DNA from: Neostapfia colusana
Taxonomy: Eukaryota; Streptophyta; Magnoliopsida; Poales; Poaceae
Assembly (NCBI GenBank): GCA_030760725.1
Contig: JASWHV010000016.1
Coordinates: forward strand, 14,499,084-14,563,083
Direction of reading: 5' to 3'
Length of the DNA: 64,000 bases
Position numbers and translations under genes: made by a program. Under the pieces are notes generated by a model, which saw only the letters and a list, made by a program, of their open reading frames with translations, did no database searches and was not told the DNA's origin. Of this stretch, positions 43,732 through 53,742 are shown piece by piece; the stretch's first letter is position 1, and each line of letters begins with the position of its first letter.

Positions 43732-46700
43732 GAAGGCGCGCTCGTCACCTTCCTCCGGCACAACGTCGACGTGTTTGCATGGCAGCCATCGCAGATGCCG
43801 TGGATCCCCAGGGAGGTGATCGAGCACCACTTAAAAGTCTTCCCCGACGCCCGGCCGGTTCAACAGAAGCCCCGCAAGCAGTCCATCAGGCGGCAAAACT
43901 TCATTCGTGAAGAAGTCAAGAAGCTGCTGGACGCTGGCTTCATACGGGAGGTTCACCACCCTCAGTGGTTGGCGAACCCCGTCGTTGTCCCGAAGGCCGG
44001 CGGGAAGCTCCGGATGTGCATCGACTACACCAGTCTCAATAAGGCATGTCCCAAAGATCCATTCCCTCTCCCTAGAATAGATCAAATAGTAGACTCAACG
44101 TCAGGATGTGATATGCTGTGCTTCCTAGACGCTTACTCGGGTTTCCATCAGATCCCCATGTCTAGGGAGGATGAGGAGCACACCTCCTTCATCACAATAG
44201 ACGGCCTTTGCTGTTATGTGTCTATGCCTTACGGCCTAAAGAATGCACTCCCCACTTTTGTGCGAGCAATGCACAAAACCTTTGGGGAGTTAATAAGGGA
44301 CCTAGTTGAGGTGTACGTCGATGACATAGTCGTCAAGGTCAAGCAGGGTTCATCTTTGTTAGATAACCTGGCCTTAGTATTTGACAAGTTGCGCTCTACA
44401 CGCACCAAGCTGAACCCCGATAAATGTGTGTTCGGCGTGTCCTCTGGGAAGCTCTTAGGATTCCTGGTCTCGCACCGAGGGATTGAGGCCAACCCAGAGA
44501 AGATCAAGGCCATTGACTTGATGCGGCCCCCTGCCCGTGTCAAGGATGTCCAGAAACTCACGGGATGTCTAGCCGCGCTGAGTCGGTTTATACCGAGGCT
44601 AGCAGAGCGGGCACTCCCTTTCTTTAAGCTCCTGCGCAAGTCAGGCCCTTTTGCCTGGACTGACGAAGCAGAAGGGGCTTTCCAGGAGTTGAAGCGACTC
44701 CTGACGACCCTACCTATCATGGTAGCCCCTGAGCCCGGAGAGCACCTGCTGCTCTACATCGCGGCGACAACTGAAGTGGTGAGTATGGTCCTCGTCGCAG
44801 AGCGGCCAGACCCCTCATCTTCACAACCTGCTCCGGTAGCAGAAGACAGACGCCAGGAGGCCCCGCAGGACCAAGGCGGTCTCCCGGACCTCCAAGGCGA
44901 CCTCCCGGAGATCCAGGTCGGCCTCCCGGAGGTCCAGGGCGGTCTCCCGGACCCCCAAGATAAACCCTCGGGGGTCCTGCGGGACCCCCCGGGGGCCAAA
45001 TGGGACCTCCCGGAGGTCCCTCAAGACACTCCGGAGCTCCCGGATAATCAAGATAGCTTAAGGGCCTCCGGGTCCCAGCTCCCGGAGGCCCCCGTGGGTC
45101 CACTCACCTCCAGCGGGCCAGGGCCAATGGACGAGGACCTCCCAAGCCTAAGAGAGAGGCTTCGAACCATCCAGAGGCCTGTCTACTACATCAGCGAAGT
45201 ACTTCATGATGCCAAGACAAGGTACCTAGAAGTCCACAAGCTGCTGTATGCGGTGCTCGTGGCCTCCAGGAAGCTCCGCCATTACTTCCAGGCTCACCGG
45301 GTCTCGGTAGTCACCTCGTACCCGCTGAAGAAAATTCTTCACAGCCCCCATGCGACTGGCAATGTTGCTAAGTGGGCGGCAGAGCTGGCGGAGTTTGAGC
45401 TTGACTTCCTCCCACGCCATGCAGTCAAGAGCCAAGCACTGGCAGACTTTGTGGCGGAGTGGACACCAACGAAGACTAACCCAGGGGGCCATGAAGGCGG
45501 TGAACCAGAGCACCAAGCTCCGGTCTTCACCGAACCCCACTGGACACTTTTCTTCGACGGCTCCTCGCGAAAGCAGGGGGCCGGTGCCGGCGTACTGCTC
45601 CTCATGCCATCGGGGGAACAGTTTGGGTACATGGTGCGTCTCAATTTCAAGGCAACCAACAACATGGCGAAGTACGAAGCACTCATCTTTGGCCTGCAGA
45701 CAGCCCTGTCTTTAGGCGCTCGCCAGTTGTTGGCACAGGGCGACTCCCAGCTGGTTATCAAGCAAGTCAAGGGCGAATGCTCCTGCAATGACCCACAGCT
45801 AGCTGCGTATCTGCTTCACGTGCAGATGTTGGAGAAAGAATTCCTTGCCTTGGACCTGCACCACGTACCACGCGCTGGCAATGCCGCAGCTGACAACCTT
45901 TCAACGAAGGCTTCCACCGGAGCCCCTGCGCCCGAAGGAGTTTTCGAAAGGACGTTGCTGCGGCCTACAGCCCGGCCCGCCGAGCCGGGCGAAGGGGGCT
46001 TGACCAGCACCTCGAAGCTGGCGGTCCCGGCGGCCCTGCAGCCATGGATGCCGCCAAGGATCGTAAGCGTCACTGGGGACTCCGTGCAACCCAGCGCTCA
46101 AGATCCAGAAGCTCAAGTCAGACCCGATGCATGGATCACGGAGATCTGGGACTACTTGAAGGACAACATCCTCCCTGATGAACATGCAACCGCTGAACGG
46201 ATTGTGCGTATGGATAAGAGATACGCACTGGTACAGGGGGATCTCTACCGGCGTGGCGCCAACCACATCCTATTGCGGTGCATAACCCAGGGGGAAGGCT
46301 GCGACTTGCTCGCTGAGATCCATGTAGGCGAATGTGGAAGTCACTCTTCATCACGCACGCTTGTCGGTAAAGCCTTCCGGCATGGCTTCTACTGGCCGAC
46401 AGCACTCCAGGATGCTGTCAAGCTGGTCGAGAGCTGCAAGGCGTGCCAGTTCCACGCCAAGCAGATCCATACACCGGCTCAGACGGTACAGATGATCCCA
46501 CCCTCGTGGCCATTTGCCGTATGGGGGCTGGACATCTTGGGACCATTTCCCAGAACCGTCGGGGGATTCCGGTACCTCTATGTCGCCATCGACAAGTTCA
46601 CCAAGTGGCCGGAAGCTACACCAGTTGTCACCATCAACAAACAATCCGCAGTAAAGTTCATCAAGTCTATTGTCTGCCGGTTCGGGGTCCCGAACAGAAT

Positions 46701-47157
46701 CATCACCGACAACGGGACCCAGTTCACCAGCGCAGCATTCCAAGACTACTGCGAGGACCTCGGCATTCAGGTGTGCTATGCCTCTGTTGCCCACCCAAAG
46801 AGCAATGGGCAAGTTGAGAGGGCCAACGCGGAGATTCTCCGGGGCCTTAAGACTCGCACCTTCGCCAGTCTGAAGAAACATGGTGCCAATTGGGTAGATG
46901 AGCTTCCGAGTACACTATGGGCTAACCGGACATCCCAGAGCCGGGCCACCTGGGAGACACCCTTCTTCATGGTGTATGGAGCCGAAGCTGTACTTCCCCC
47001 AGAAATCACCATGAAGTCTCACCGTGTCCGGGCTTACGACGAAGCCGCGCAGGACAACCTCCGGCGTGGAGAAATCGACCTCGTCGACGAGGTCCGACTA
47101 CATGCAGCACTCCGTAACGCGCAGTACAGACAGGCGCTTCGGCGCTACCACCAGTGA
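43732..47157 (+). CDS. A3 pol: RT, RNase H, integrase
   Basis: Same frame as gag-protease, open from the amber to a TGA at 47155-47157. Counting from 43771: RT with D120 (CFLDAYSG) and D184/D185 (YVDDIVVK); residues 346-463 a Pro-rich linker with 7-residue repeats (GLPEVQG type); RNase H continuation (RPVYYISEVLHD); additional RNase H (FFDGSSRKQ, QGDSQL); integrase with HHCC region, GLDILGP, TDNGTQF and GQVERAN. EYEAL is changed to KYEAL at the second acidic position, AADDL to AADNL near the fourth, and one zinc-region Gly to Val, so activity is uncertain. No separate start is needed. Confidence 0.92.
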   Translation, partial: EGALVTFLRHNVDVFAWQPSQMPWIPREVIEHHLKVFPDARPVQQKPRKQSIRRQNFIREEVKKLLDAGFIREVHHPQWLANPVVVPKAGGKLRMCIDYTSLNKACPKDPFPLPRIDQIVDSTSGCDMLCFLDAYSGFHQIPMSREDEEHTSFITIDGLCCYVSMPYGLKNALPTFVRAMHKTFGELIRDLVEVYVDDIVVKVKQGSSLLDNLALVFDKLRSTRTKLNPDKCVFGVSSGKLLGFLVSHRGIEANPEKIKAIDLMRPPARVKDVQKLTGCLAALSRFIPRLAERALPFFKLLRKSGPFAWTDEAEGAFQELKRLLTTLPIMVAPEPGEHLLLYIAATTEVVSMVLVAERPDPSSSQPAPVAEDRRQEAPQDQGGLPDLQGDLPEIQVGLPEVQGGLPDPQDKPSGVLRDPPGAKWDLPEVPQDTPELPDNQDSLRASGSQLPEAPVGPLTSSGPGPMDEDLPSLRERLRTIQRPVYYISEVLHDAKTRYLEVHKLLYAVLVASRKLRHYFQAHRVSVVTSYPLKKILHSPHATGNVAKWAAELAEFELDFLPRHAVKSQALADFVAEWTPTKTNPGGHEGGEPEHQAPVFTEPHWTLFFDGSSRKQGAGAGVLLLMPSGEQFGYMVRLNFKATNNMAKYEALIFGLQTALSLGARQLLAQGDSQLVIKQVKGECSCNDPQLAAYLLHVQMLEKEFLALDLHHVPRAGNAAADNLSTKASTGAPAPEGVFERTLLRPTARPAEPGEGGLTSTSKLAVPAALQPWMPPRIVSVTGDSVQPSAQDPEAQVRPDAWITEIWDYLKDNILPDEHATAERIVRMDKRYALVQGDLYRRGANHILLRCITQGEGCDLLAEIHVGECGSHSSSRTLVGKAFRHGFYWPTALQDAVKLVESCKACQFHAKQIHTPAQTVQMIPPSWPFAVWGLDILGPFPRTVGGFRYLYVAIDKFTKWPEATPVVTINKQSAVKFIKSIVCRFGVPNRIITDNGTQFTSAAFQDYCEDLGIQVCYASVAHPKSNGQVERANAEILRGLKTRTFASLKKHGANWVDELPSTLWANRTSQSRATWETPFFMVYGAEAVLPPEITMKSHRVRAYDEAAQDNLRRGEIDLVDEVRLHAALRNAQYRQALRRYHQ

Positions 47158-47367
47158 TCTGTGCGTGCCCGGGAGCTGCAGGAAGGTGACCTGGTGTTGT
47201 GGCGCATACGTTCTCGCGAAGGGGCCCACAAACTCTCCCCTAGTTGGGAGGGTCCCTTCCGAGTCGCGAAAGTATGCCGCCCCGGGTGTGTGCGCCTTTC
47301 CACCGAGGATGGGGACCTGCTCCCAAACCCTTGGAACATAGAACACCTCCGTAAGTTTTACCCCTAG
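47158..47367 (+). pseudogene. A3 integrase C-terminal tail after a stop
   Basis: Same frame after the TGA: SVRARELQEGDLVLWR, the GPY/F-type SWEGPF, ending WNIEHLRKFYP and TAG. In A2 the join is open, so the TGA is a private lesion that removes the last ~70 residues. Confidence 0.88.
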
Positions 47368-48992
47368 AGCAAAGATAGGACAGTACTTTCTTTCCGTAAT
47401 AAACTCCATAGAGTCCAGGAACAGCGCTCGGAGCAGCTAAGCCCCAGGGGACGGTACAGGACTACGTTCAGCTTTGCCTGGTTCCGACTCCAAGCGCGTA
47501 GAGTCTTGCTTCCCCTCTTAATGGGGCGGGTCGTGGCCTCCATGTATAGCCTGCCTTCCTCCTGTGGAAAGTTATACGAAAAGAAACCTGTTCTACTTTG
47601 CTCTTTCCTCGTACTCATTTAAATTGTGTACCAAGTTTTTTATGACTACCCTTGCGGTGCATGGCTGCCATGTGCCCAGCTCCCCCTTCTTATTCTCGCC
47701 ACTAGTGGGTTATAAGTCGAATAAGACTATAGCATTAGGGAGGGGGAGCTCCCAAGCAGAATTACTTTTTCCCTACTTGTGTGCAGGACCTCCAGGTTAC
47801 GGCAATGGGAACTGCAGGAAGCAGGGGGAAAGGAGCTATCAACTACTCCGGCCTAGGACTGGAAGGACCGGGTCCTGCCCCTTCAGCAGGGGCGGGGCCC
47901 GAGGGCCCCACGTGTCCAGCGGGCCCGGAGCTCTCGCCTCCCCTGAGGAGGGCTCCGGGCTCGCCACGTGGCAGGCGGAAACCTGACCTCCCCCCCGGAG
48001 GGAGGGCTCTGAAAGCCCTACGTGTCCAGCAGGGCCGGAGCTCCCACCTCCTAAGGAGGGGCTCCGGACCCGCCACGTGGCAGGCAGACTTGGAGCTCCC
48101 CATAGGGCGAGATCCGGAGACCCCCAGGGGCCCCTAACACCGTTAGGGCCTGGGGAAGGTGCCTGGGCAGAGCTCCGAGATTGGTAAAGGCCTCTGAGTA
48201 CCTTGCGGAGCTAAGGACTCAGACAGGCAAAGCCAAGAAGGAGAGAAAAAACATCGCAGGCACGAAGGGTCATAAGAGTTCATGTATTCATGGCTCCATG
48301 AGCTGGGCTACAAACTCGATGAAAAATAAAGAAACAGGCCCCAAGATTCCCCTGACACGACCAGAGTCTAGAAGTTGCAAGAACAGCCGCGTCACCAGGT
48401 TTCAGCCCTGGCGGCGCTCTCCCGCTCCATGACCCGAGCAAAGAAATCACCTCCCTCATCACCAGCGCAAAGGCCGGTGTTATCAAGGGTGCTCCTGAGG
48501 TCCCCTCCGCAACTTCGACGGTCTTCTTGGAGACTCTGCCGCTTGGGATCCTCCTTGGTGCATCGGCGGTTTCCTTCTCCTGAAGTTCCCTCATCACCGG
48601 CGCAAAAGCTGGTGTCATCAAGGGTGCTCCTGAGGCCCCCTCCGCAGCTTCAGCGGTCTTCTCGGAGACTCTGCCGCCTGGAATTCTCCTTGATGCTACA
48701 GCGGCTTCTTTGAAGACTCCACCATCTGAGAAGGGACAACGCCAGGGAGCTTTCTGCCTGCCGCCACCAAGGAAGGGCCCCGTCGGGAGGACAAACCAGA
48801 GACCCCTTGGAGGCGCCACCTCCAGAGGCAAGGCAGGCAGGCTCGCTGAGTCCCGGGCTTGGTGCAGACGCCATCGCTGGAGGAAATCGAGAGCGATTCT
48901 CCCCCCCATAAGGCGGGTTAAGAGCCATCGAAGAAGACAAGACTGCAGAGACTCGAGGGAGGCGCAAGGGCTGGAAGCCTTATAAGGGGAGC
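47368..48992 (+). other. A3 3' internal region, part before N1
   Basis: No sense gene. AT-richer spacer to 47770, then LTR-like modules with CACGTG (47909 and about 47963, 48077). 48460-48720 has the GGCGCAAAAG-type repeats. The minus strand keeps a short relic of the antisense ORF (MALNPPYGGENRS, from about 48930). Ends at GGAGC where N1 enters. Confidence 0.7.
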
Positions 48993-50087
48993 TGTCGGTA
49001 CCTGAGATATGGGGTACCCCCGCGCACAGGGTAAAATGCCTAAGGTACTCGCCCTTCTCCGCAGGGAGAGCTCCGAAGGCGCCACGCGTATGGCGGGGCT
49101 GGACCTCCCTCTCCTCAGGGGAGAGCTCCGGGCCCGTCACGTGGCATACAGAAGTCGGACCTCCCCCTCCGCGGGAGAGAGGTCCGAAGGCGCCACGCGT
49201 CCAGCGGTGCCGGACCTCCCTCTCCTCAGAGGAGAGCTCCGGGCCCGCCACATGGACAACAGAAGCCGAGCCTCTCCCTCCGTGGGGAGGGGTCCGGAGG
49301 CTCCACGTGCCCCGCGGAACTGACCCTCCTCTCCTCTGAGAAGGGCTCCGGGCCTGCCACGTGGCAGCAGAACGGCGCTGCCTGCCCCGAGCGGTAGGCA
49401 GCGGGCGCAAAGACGCCCCATACCTTGCCCGTACAAGGTATTCAAGGCCCGCGTCTTCCCGATACGCGGAGACGCGGAGCACGCCTCTGTCAGGTGCCGT
49501 TGCGCCCAGTCGCATCACAGACTGGCGCGCGGTGTCAGAACCTGCCAGCTAATAAACACCGCGACAAGACATCCCATGCCGCCTGCGCCATCATCAACCA
49601 CTACAACTAGCATGCGGCATGGGCAGGGCGGCAAGATGAAGACTCAGAAGCCTTCGACCAGAGACAACTACCGGCATAACTGCAGATACGGTAGATGATA
49701 GTCAATCTTCCCGGGACCACCTGTCGGGTCCCGGCCCCCCTTGTAAGCTGCCCGAGCCTTGGACTATAAAAGGCTCGGGTAGGCGTCGATAGCAAGGGTT
49801 CGCACTTTTCAACTCATACGCTAGCCATACACTCTCAAGCTGTAACTCACCCCCAAGCTCAGGCCTCCGGCCCCGAGCGGCAAGAAATACAGCGAGCTCC
49901 ATAGCTCGCCGTGGACGTAGGGTTTTACGCTCCGGCGGCCTGAACCACGTAAAACTCGCCGTGTCAAGCTCTTACTAACTCGTCCATCTGCGCAAGCTCT
50001 CCGCTAGAGACTAGCCCCACCGAAAAAAGAACCTCCGCGGGCTGCCCAGTGCAGGCCCGGGGGAAGTGTGGACTGAACACTTCAACA
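48993..50087 (+). repeat. N1 5' LTR
   Basis: 1095 bp. Starts right after GGAGC. TATAAAA 49765-49771; CACGTG modules near 49139, 49305 and 49358. Confidence 0.94.
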
Positions 50088-50089
50088 TT

Positions 50090-50107
50090 TGGCGCGCCAG
50101 GTAGGGG
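50090..50107 (+). other. N1 primer-binding site
   Basis: TGGCGCGCCAGGTAGGGG, identical to the M site and the family form. Confidence 0.78.
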
Positions 50108-50144
50108 GCTTTTCTCCTAGCGCGACGAGTTTCCACCGACGAAG

Positions 50145-51893
50145 ATGACCAAGCTTCCTTCGGCGGCAAACTCTCCCCCTCCGCGTTCACGGCGAACCGT
50201 GACCACTGTGGAGTACATGTCGACACACTTGGGACGGAGTGTGTCGGCACAAGCTGGTAGCCAGCAGCCGACTCCGGCAACGCCAACTCCGGTGATGCAG
50301 GCTCCGACCAGTGTGAGATCTTCTGCAGCGCTGAGCGTACACCATGGAGGTGCGCTAGCTGCAGCAAGAGCGCTGCTGCGCAACCCACCTGCTGGGGATG
50401 CGCCCCATTCAGCGACCCAACAGTGGGTCCGCGAAGTGGACCGCCTCGTCGTCGCCGCCCCGAACCCTTGTTTTCGGTGAGGGCGACGCCCCGGTCAACC
50501 GGCTGTGTCGCTGACACGCACGCCAACGGTTGACGGGCAAACGGCGGATTCCAGCTCCTCCAGGCTCCTGTCGAAGGACCTGAGAAGGGAGCTGGAATGG
50601 TGCCACTTGGGCCAGGACGCCCGGGTGTACCTCGAGTGTCGCTGAGAAAGGCGTCGCAACCATGAGGCTGGCAACAGCATGTCGTCGGCCTCGACACAAC
50701 CTGAAGGGCAGGTCTTCGCCACGCGAGCACTGCCTCAGGCATATGCCGCGCAGCATATGCCACAACCATATGCGCCGCAAGCAGCGCCCCCGGTCTATGG
50801 TGCAGCCTTGCCCATGCTGGGATACGCGGTGCCAAGTGCGAACCAAGCGTTCGCAGCGCCAATACCTGCAGCAGCAGGTGCAGGATGTGCGGCCCTTGCA
50901 CCCCACCTTCGCTTCGCGAGGTGGCGGCGCATGTTCCGGCCGCACCTGCCCGAGAAGTACGACGGTAGCGTCAACCCGGCGGAGTTCCTCCAGATCTACT
51001 CCACCGCCGTACTTGCCGCAGGAGGGGACGAGGCTGTCATGGCCAACTACTTCCCCGTCGCCTTGACCAGCCCAGCTCGGTCTTGGCTCATGAATCTACC
51101 TCAGGGGTCCATAACCTCCTGGGGAGAGCTCTGCCAGCAATTCGTCGTCAACTTCGGCAGCTCCTACACCCGTCCCGGCACAGAGCTTGACCTCCACGCC
51201 GTCAAGCAACAACCTGGGGAGTCGCTGTGCTCTTTCATCCAGCGGTTCTCTCAGGTACGCAACACCATCCCACATATCCAAAGTGCCTCTGTGGTGGTGG
51301 CGTTCTGACAGGGTGTCCGGGACGAGAAAATGCTTGAGAAGCTCGCGATCAGAGAGGTCCGCGACGTCTCGGAGCTCTTCAGCCTGGCGGACAAGTGCGC
51401 CAGAGCAGCTGAAGGGCGAAACTGGCACGCTCTGCCGACCTCCGAGTCAGGAGGACGGCCCGGGTCCGGCGCTGCTGCCTATGGGGGTGGCAAGAAGGCC
51501 AAGAACCGGGGGAGTAGCAAGATGAAGTCACCGTTCACGGCCCCCGTCGCCGCAGCTGCGACGACTAGTGGAGCTCGGGGGCCACGCCCCGACAAAAGGC
51601 AGCGGCAATCACCGGCCCCAGACAGTGACCAAGGCGGGCTATGCCCCGTGCATGGCACCGGCAACCATACTGCTGCCGAGTGCTGGGAGATCCAGAGGCT
51701 CGCAGAGCGCTTCCGCAAAGGAAGACAGCAGAGGGCTGAAGCACCGTCCTACCCTCAGAAGGATGGCAAACAGAAGGTCGATGCCCCAGTCACCGCTGCC
51801 CATCAGGTGGGGTTCCAGGAGCCTCAGCGTGTCATGAAGACAGTGCATAACGGTGAGAACTCCAGTTCCTACGGTGATGGGCCAGGGCGTTAG
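50145..51893 (+). pseudogene. N1 gag with three TGA stops
   Basis: A single frame of 583 codons from MTKLPSAAN to DGDGPGR-TAG, with no frameshift. Internal TGA stops fall at 50478-50480, 50644-50646 and 51306-51308. At the first two, the related copies have CGA; at the third, CGN. All fit C-to-T change at CpG. Gag core and zinc-knuckle-like CPVHGTGNHTAAEC are intact. The end point lies 190 codons before the protease position of A elements. Confidence 0.9.
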
Positions 51894-52440
51894 CCAACTG
51901 CGGCGCGCCTCCGTGCCTCGAACATACCTCCCGGGAGCCGCCTAAGGTCTGTCAACCCCTTGAAGGCCTTGCCAGAAGGGGAAGGCGCCTTAGGTCATCC
52001 AAGACGAGCCCGGGCCCACCTACCCCTTGAAGGCCTTAGCCAGAAGGGGAGAACTCCCCGGGGGCCCAAAGGAGAAGCCGCGCAGGACCTGATCCAGCGC
52101 GAAGATAACAACCTTGTTGACAAGACTCGGCTGCAGGGAACACCCCACAACGCGCGGTCTCGGCTGATGCTCTAAGCACTACCGCCAAAGAACTGAACGC
52201 GCCGGGGGCCTGCAGGAGGGCAACCTGGAGTAGCGGCACGCTCTATTCCAAGAAGGACCCATAAGCACTCCCCCAGCAGGGAAGGTCCCTTCCGAATCAT
52301 GAAAGCTGCCGCCCCAGGTACACATGCCTTTCAACCGAGAGTGGGATCCGTTCCCAAAAATCCTTGCCATGAAGCAACACTGTAAGTCCTACTTCCCGAG
52401 CATCAGTAGAACAGGGTTATTCCCTTCTGTAATGGATCCC
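51894..52440 (+). pseudogene. N1 integrase-tail relic
   Basis: After a short spacer with two CCCCTTGAAGGCCTTGCC-type motifs (51957 and 52024), 52070-52390 matches the integrase C-terminus of A elements in decayed form (GCGCAGGACCTGATCCAGCG, GTTGACAAGACTCGGC). No open frame. 52390-52560 matches the A 3' flank. Confidence 0.7.
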
Positions 52441-53742
52441 ATAGAGTTTAGGAACAGAGCTTGGGGCAGCTAAGTCTCAAGGGACGGTACAGGACTACGT
52501 CCAGTTTAGCCTGGTTCCGACCCTAAGCGCGTAGAGTCTTGCTTCCCTTGTAGGCGAGGCGGAACATTGCCTCCATGTACAGCCAGAATTCCATCTATGG
52601 GCACGAATGCAGAGACCTGTTCTACTTAGCTCTCTCACATGCGCTCATTTAAATTATGCATTAATTTTTATGATCGCACTATCTTTGTATGTTCATCGTA
52701 CATCTAGCTCCCCCTCTCCTGCGCTCATCCATAGTCGGCATTCGCTATCCTATCGAAGGCGGCTGCGCTTGAGGCACCTGCCGATGGCCGAGTGAGTCTC
52801 TCGGGCCTCCCCCAGTCAGGTGTTGCGGTGCCAGTTGGTTACCTCCAGGAAAGGCCTGCGTTGTGCATGGGGGGTCCAGGGTGCGTATCCAGCTTAGCAG
52901 GCCATGAGCCCAAAGCATGCGCATCCTGCCCTCCGGAGGTACAGGGGAGTACAACCGCTTTGCCTGGTCATGAACCCAAAGCACGTGCACTCTGCTTCCC
53001 CAGCGCATGGCCCGGTACTAGGGATTGGACGGCCGTACCCGGACCTCGGAGGGAGCCGGAGCTCCGGCGCCTCGTGCACAGAATTGCCCAAGCCCCGTAT
53101 AGCGAATCAGGATCGTAAGACGGATAAGACTAGGAGACGGGAGGGGAGGACCCCCCGAGGAGAATTACGTTTCCTCTGCCTGTGTGCAGGACCTCCAGGT
53201 TACGGCAACAGGGACTGCATGAAGCAGGGGGAAAGGAGCTACCAACTACTCCGACCTAGGACTGGAAGGACCGGGACCTGCCCCTCCAGCAGGGGCGGGA
53301 CCCGAGGGCCCCATGTGTCCAGCAGGCCCGGAACTCTCACCTCCCTTGAGGAGGGCTCCGGGCTTGCCATGTGGCGGGTGGAAACAGGACCTCCCTCCCC
53401 GGTGGGAGGGCTCCGAAAGCCCTACGTGTCCAGCATGGCCGGAGCTCCAGCCTCTTAAGGAGGGGCTCCGGACCCGCCACGTGGCAGGCAGATTTGGAGC
53501 TACCAATGGGGCGAGATCCGGAGACCCCAGGGGCCCCTAACACAGTTAGGACCCGGGGAAGGTGTCTATGCGGAGCTCCGAGATTGGAGATGGCCTCTGA
53601 GTACCTTGCGGAGCTAAGGACTCAGTCAGGCAAAGCCAAGAAGGAGAGAAAAAGCATCACAGACACAGATATCTAAAAGAGTCGAATTAAGCGAGGCTCC
53701 ATGAGCTGGACTACAGACTCGATAAAAAGGGAGAAACAAGTC
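52441..53742 (+). other. N1 3' internal spacer
   Basis: No gene seen. Contains AT-rich sequence to 52740, a block shared with N2 and N3 (52750-53060), and LTR-like GC modules with one CACGTGGC near 53479 (53250-53560). The end matches 10190-10330 in A2. Confidence 0.65.

Noticed and set aside
48280..49518. 412-codon minus-strand frame
   Set aside because: It runs through the complement of an LTR and the A3 3' region; its repeated EERE-type phrases are the LTR modules read backwards. Only the short MALNPPYGG part has homology to the antisense ORF.
50088..50107. tRNA gene fragment
   Set aside because: Only the 18-nt primer-binding site complementary to a tRNA 3' end; no cloverleaf around it.
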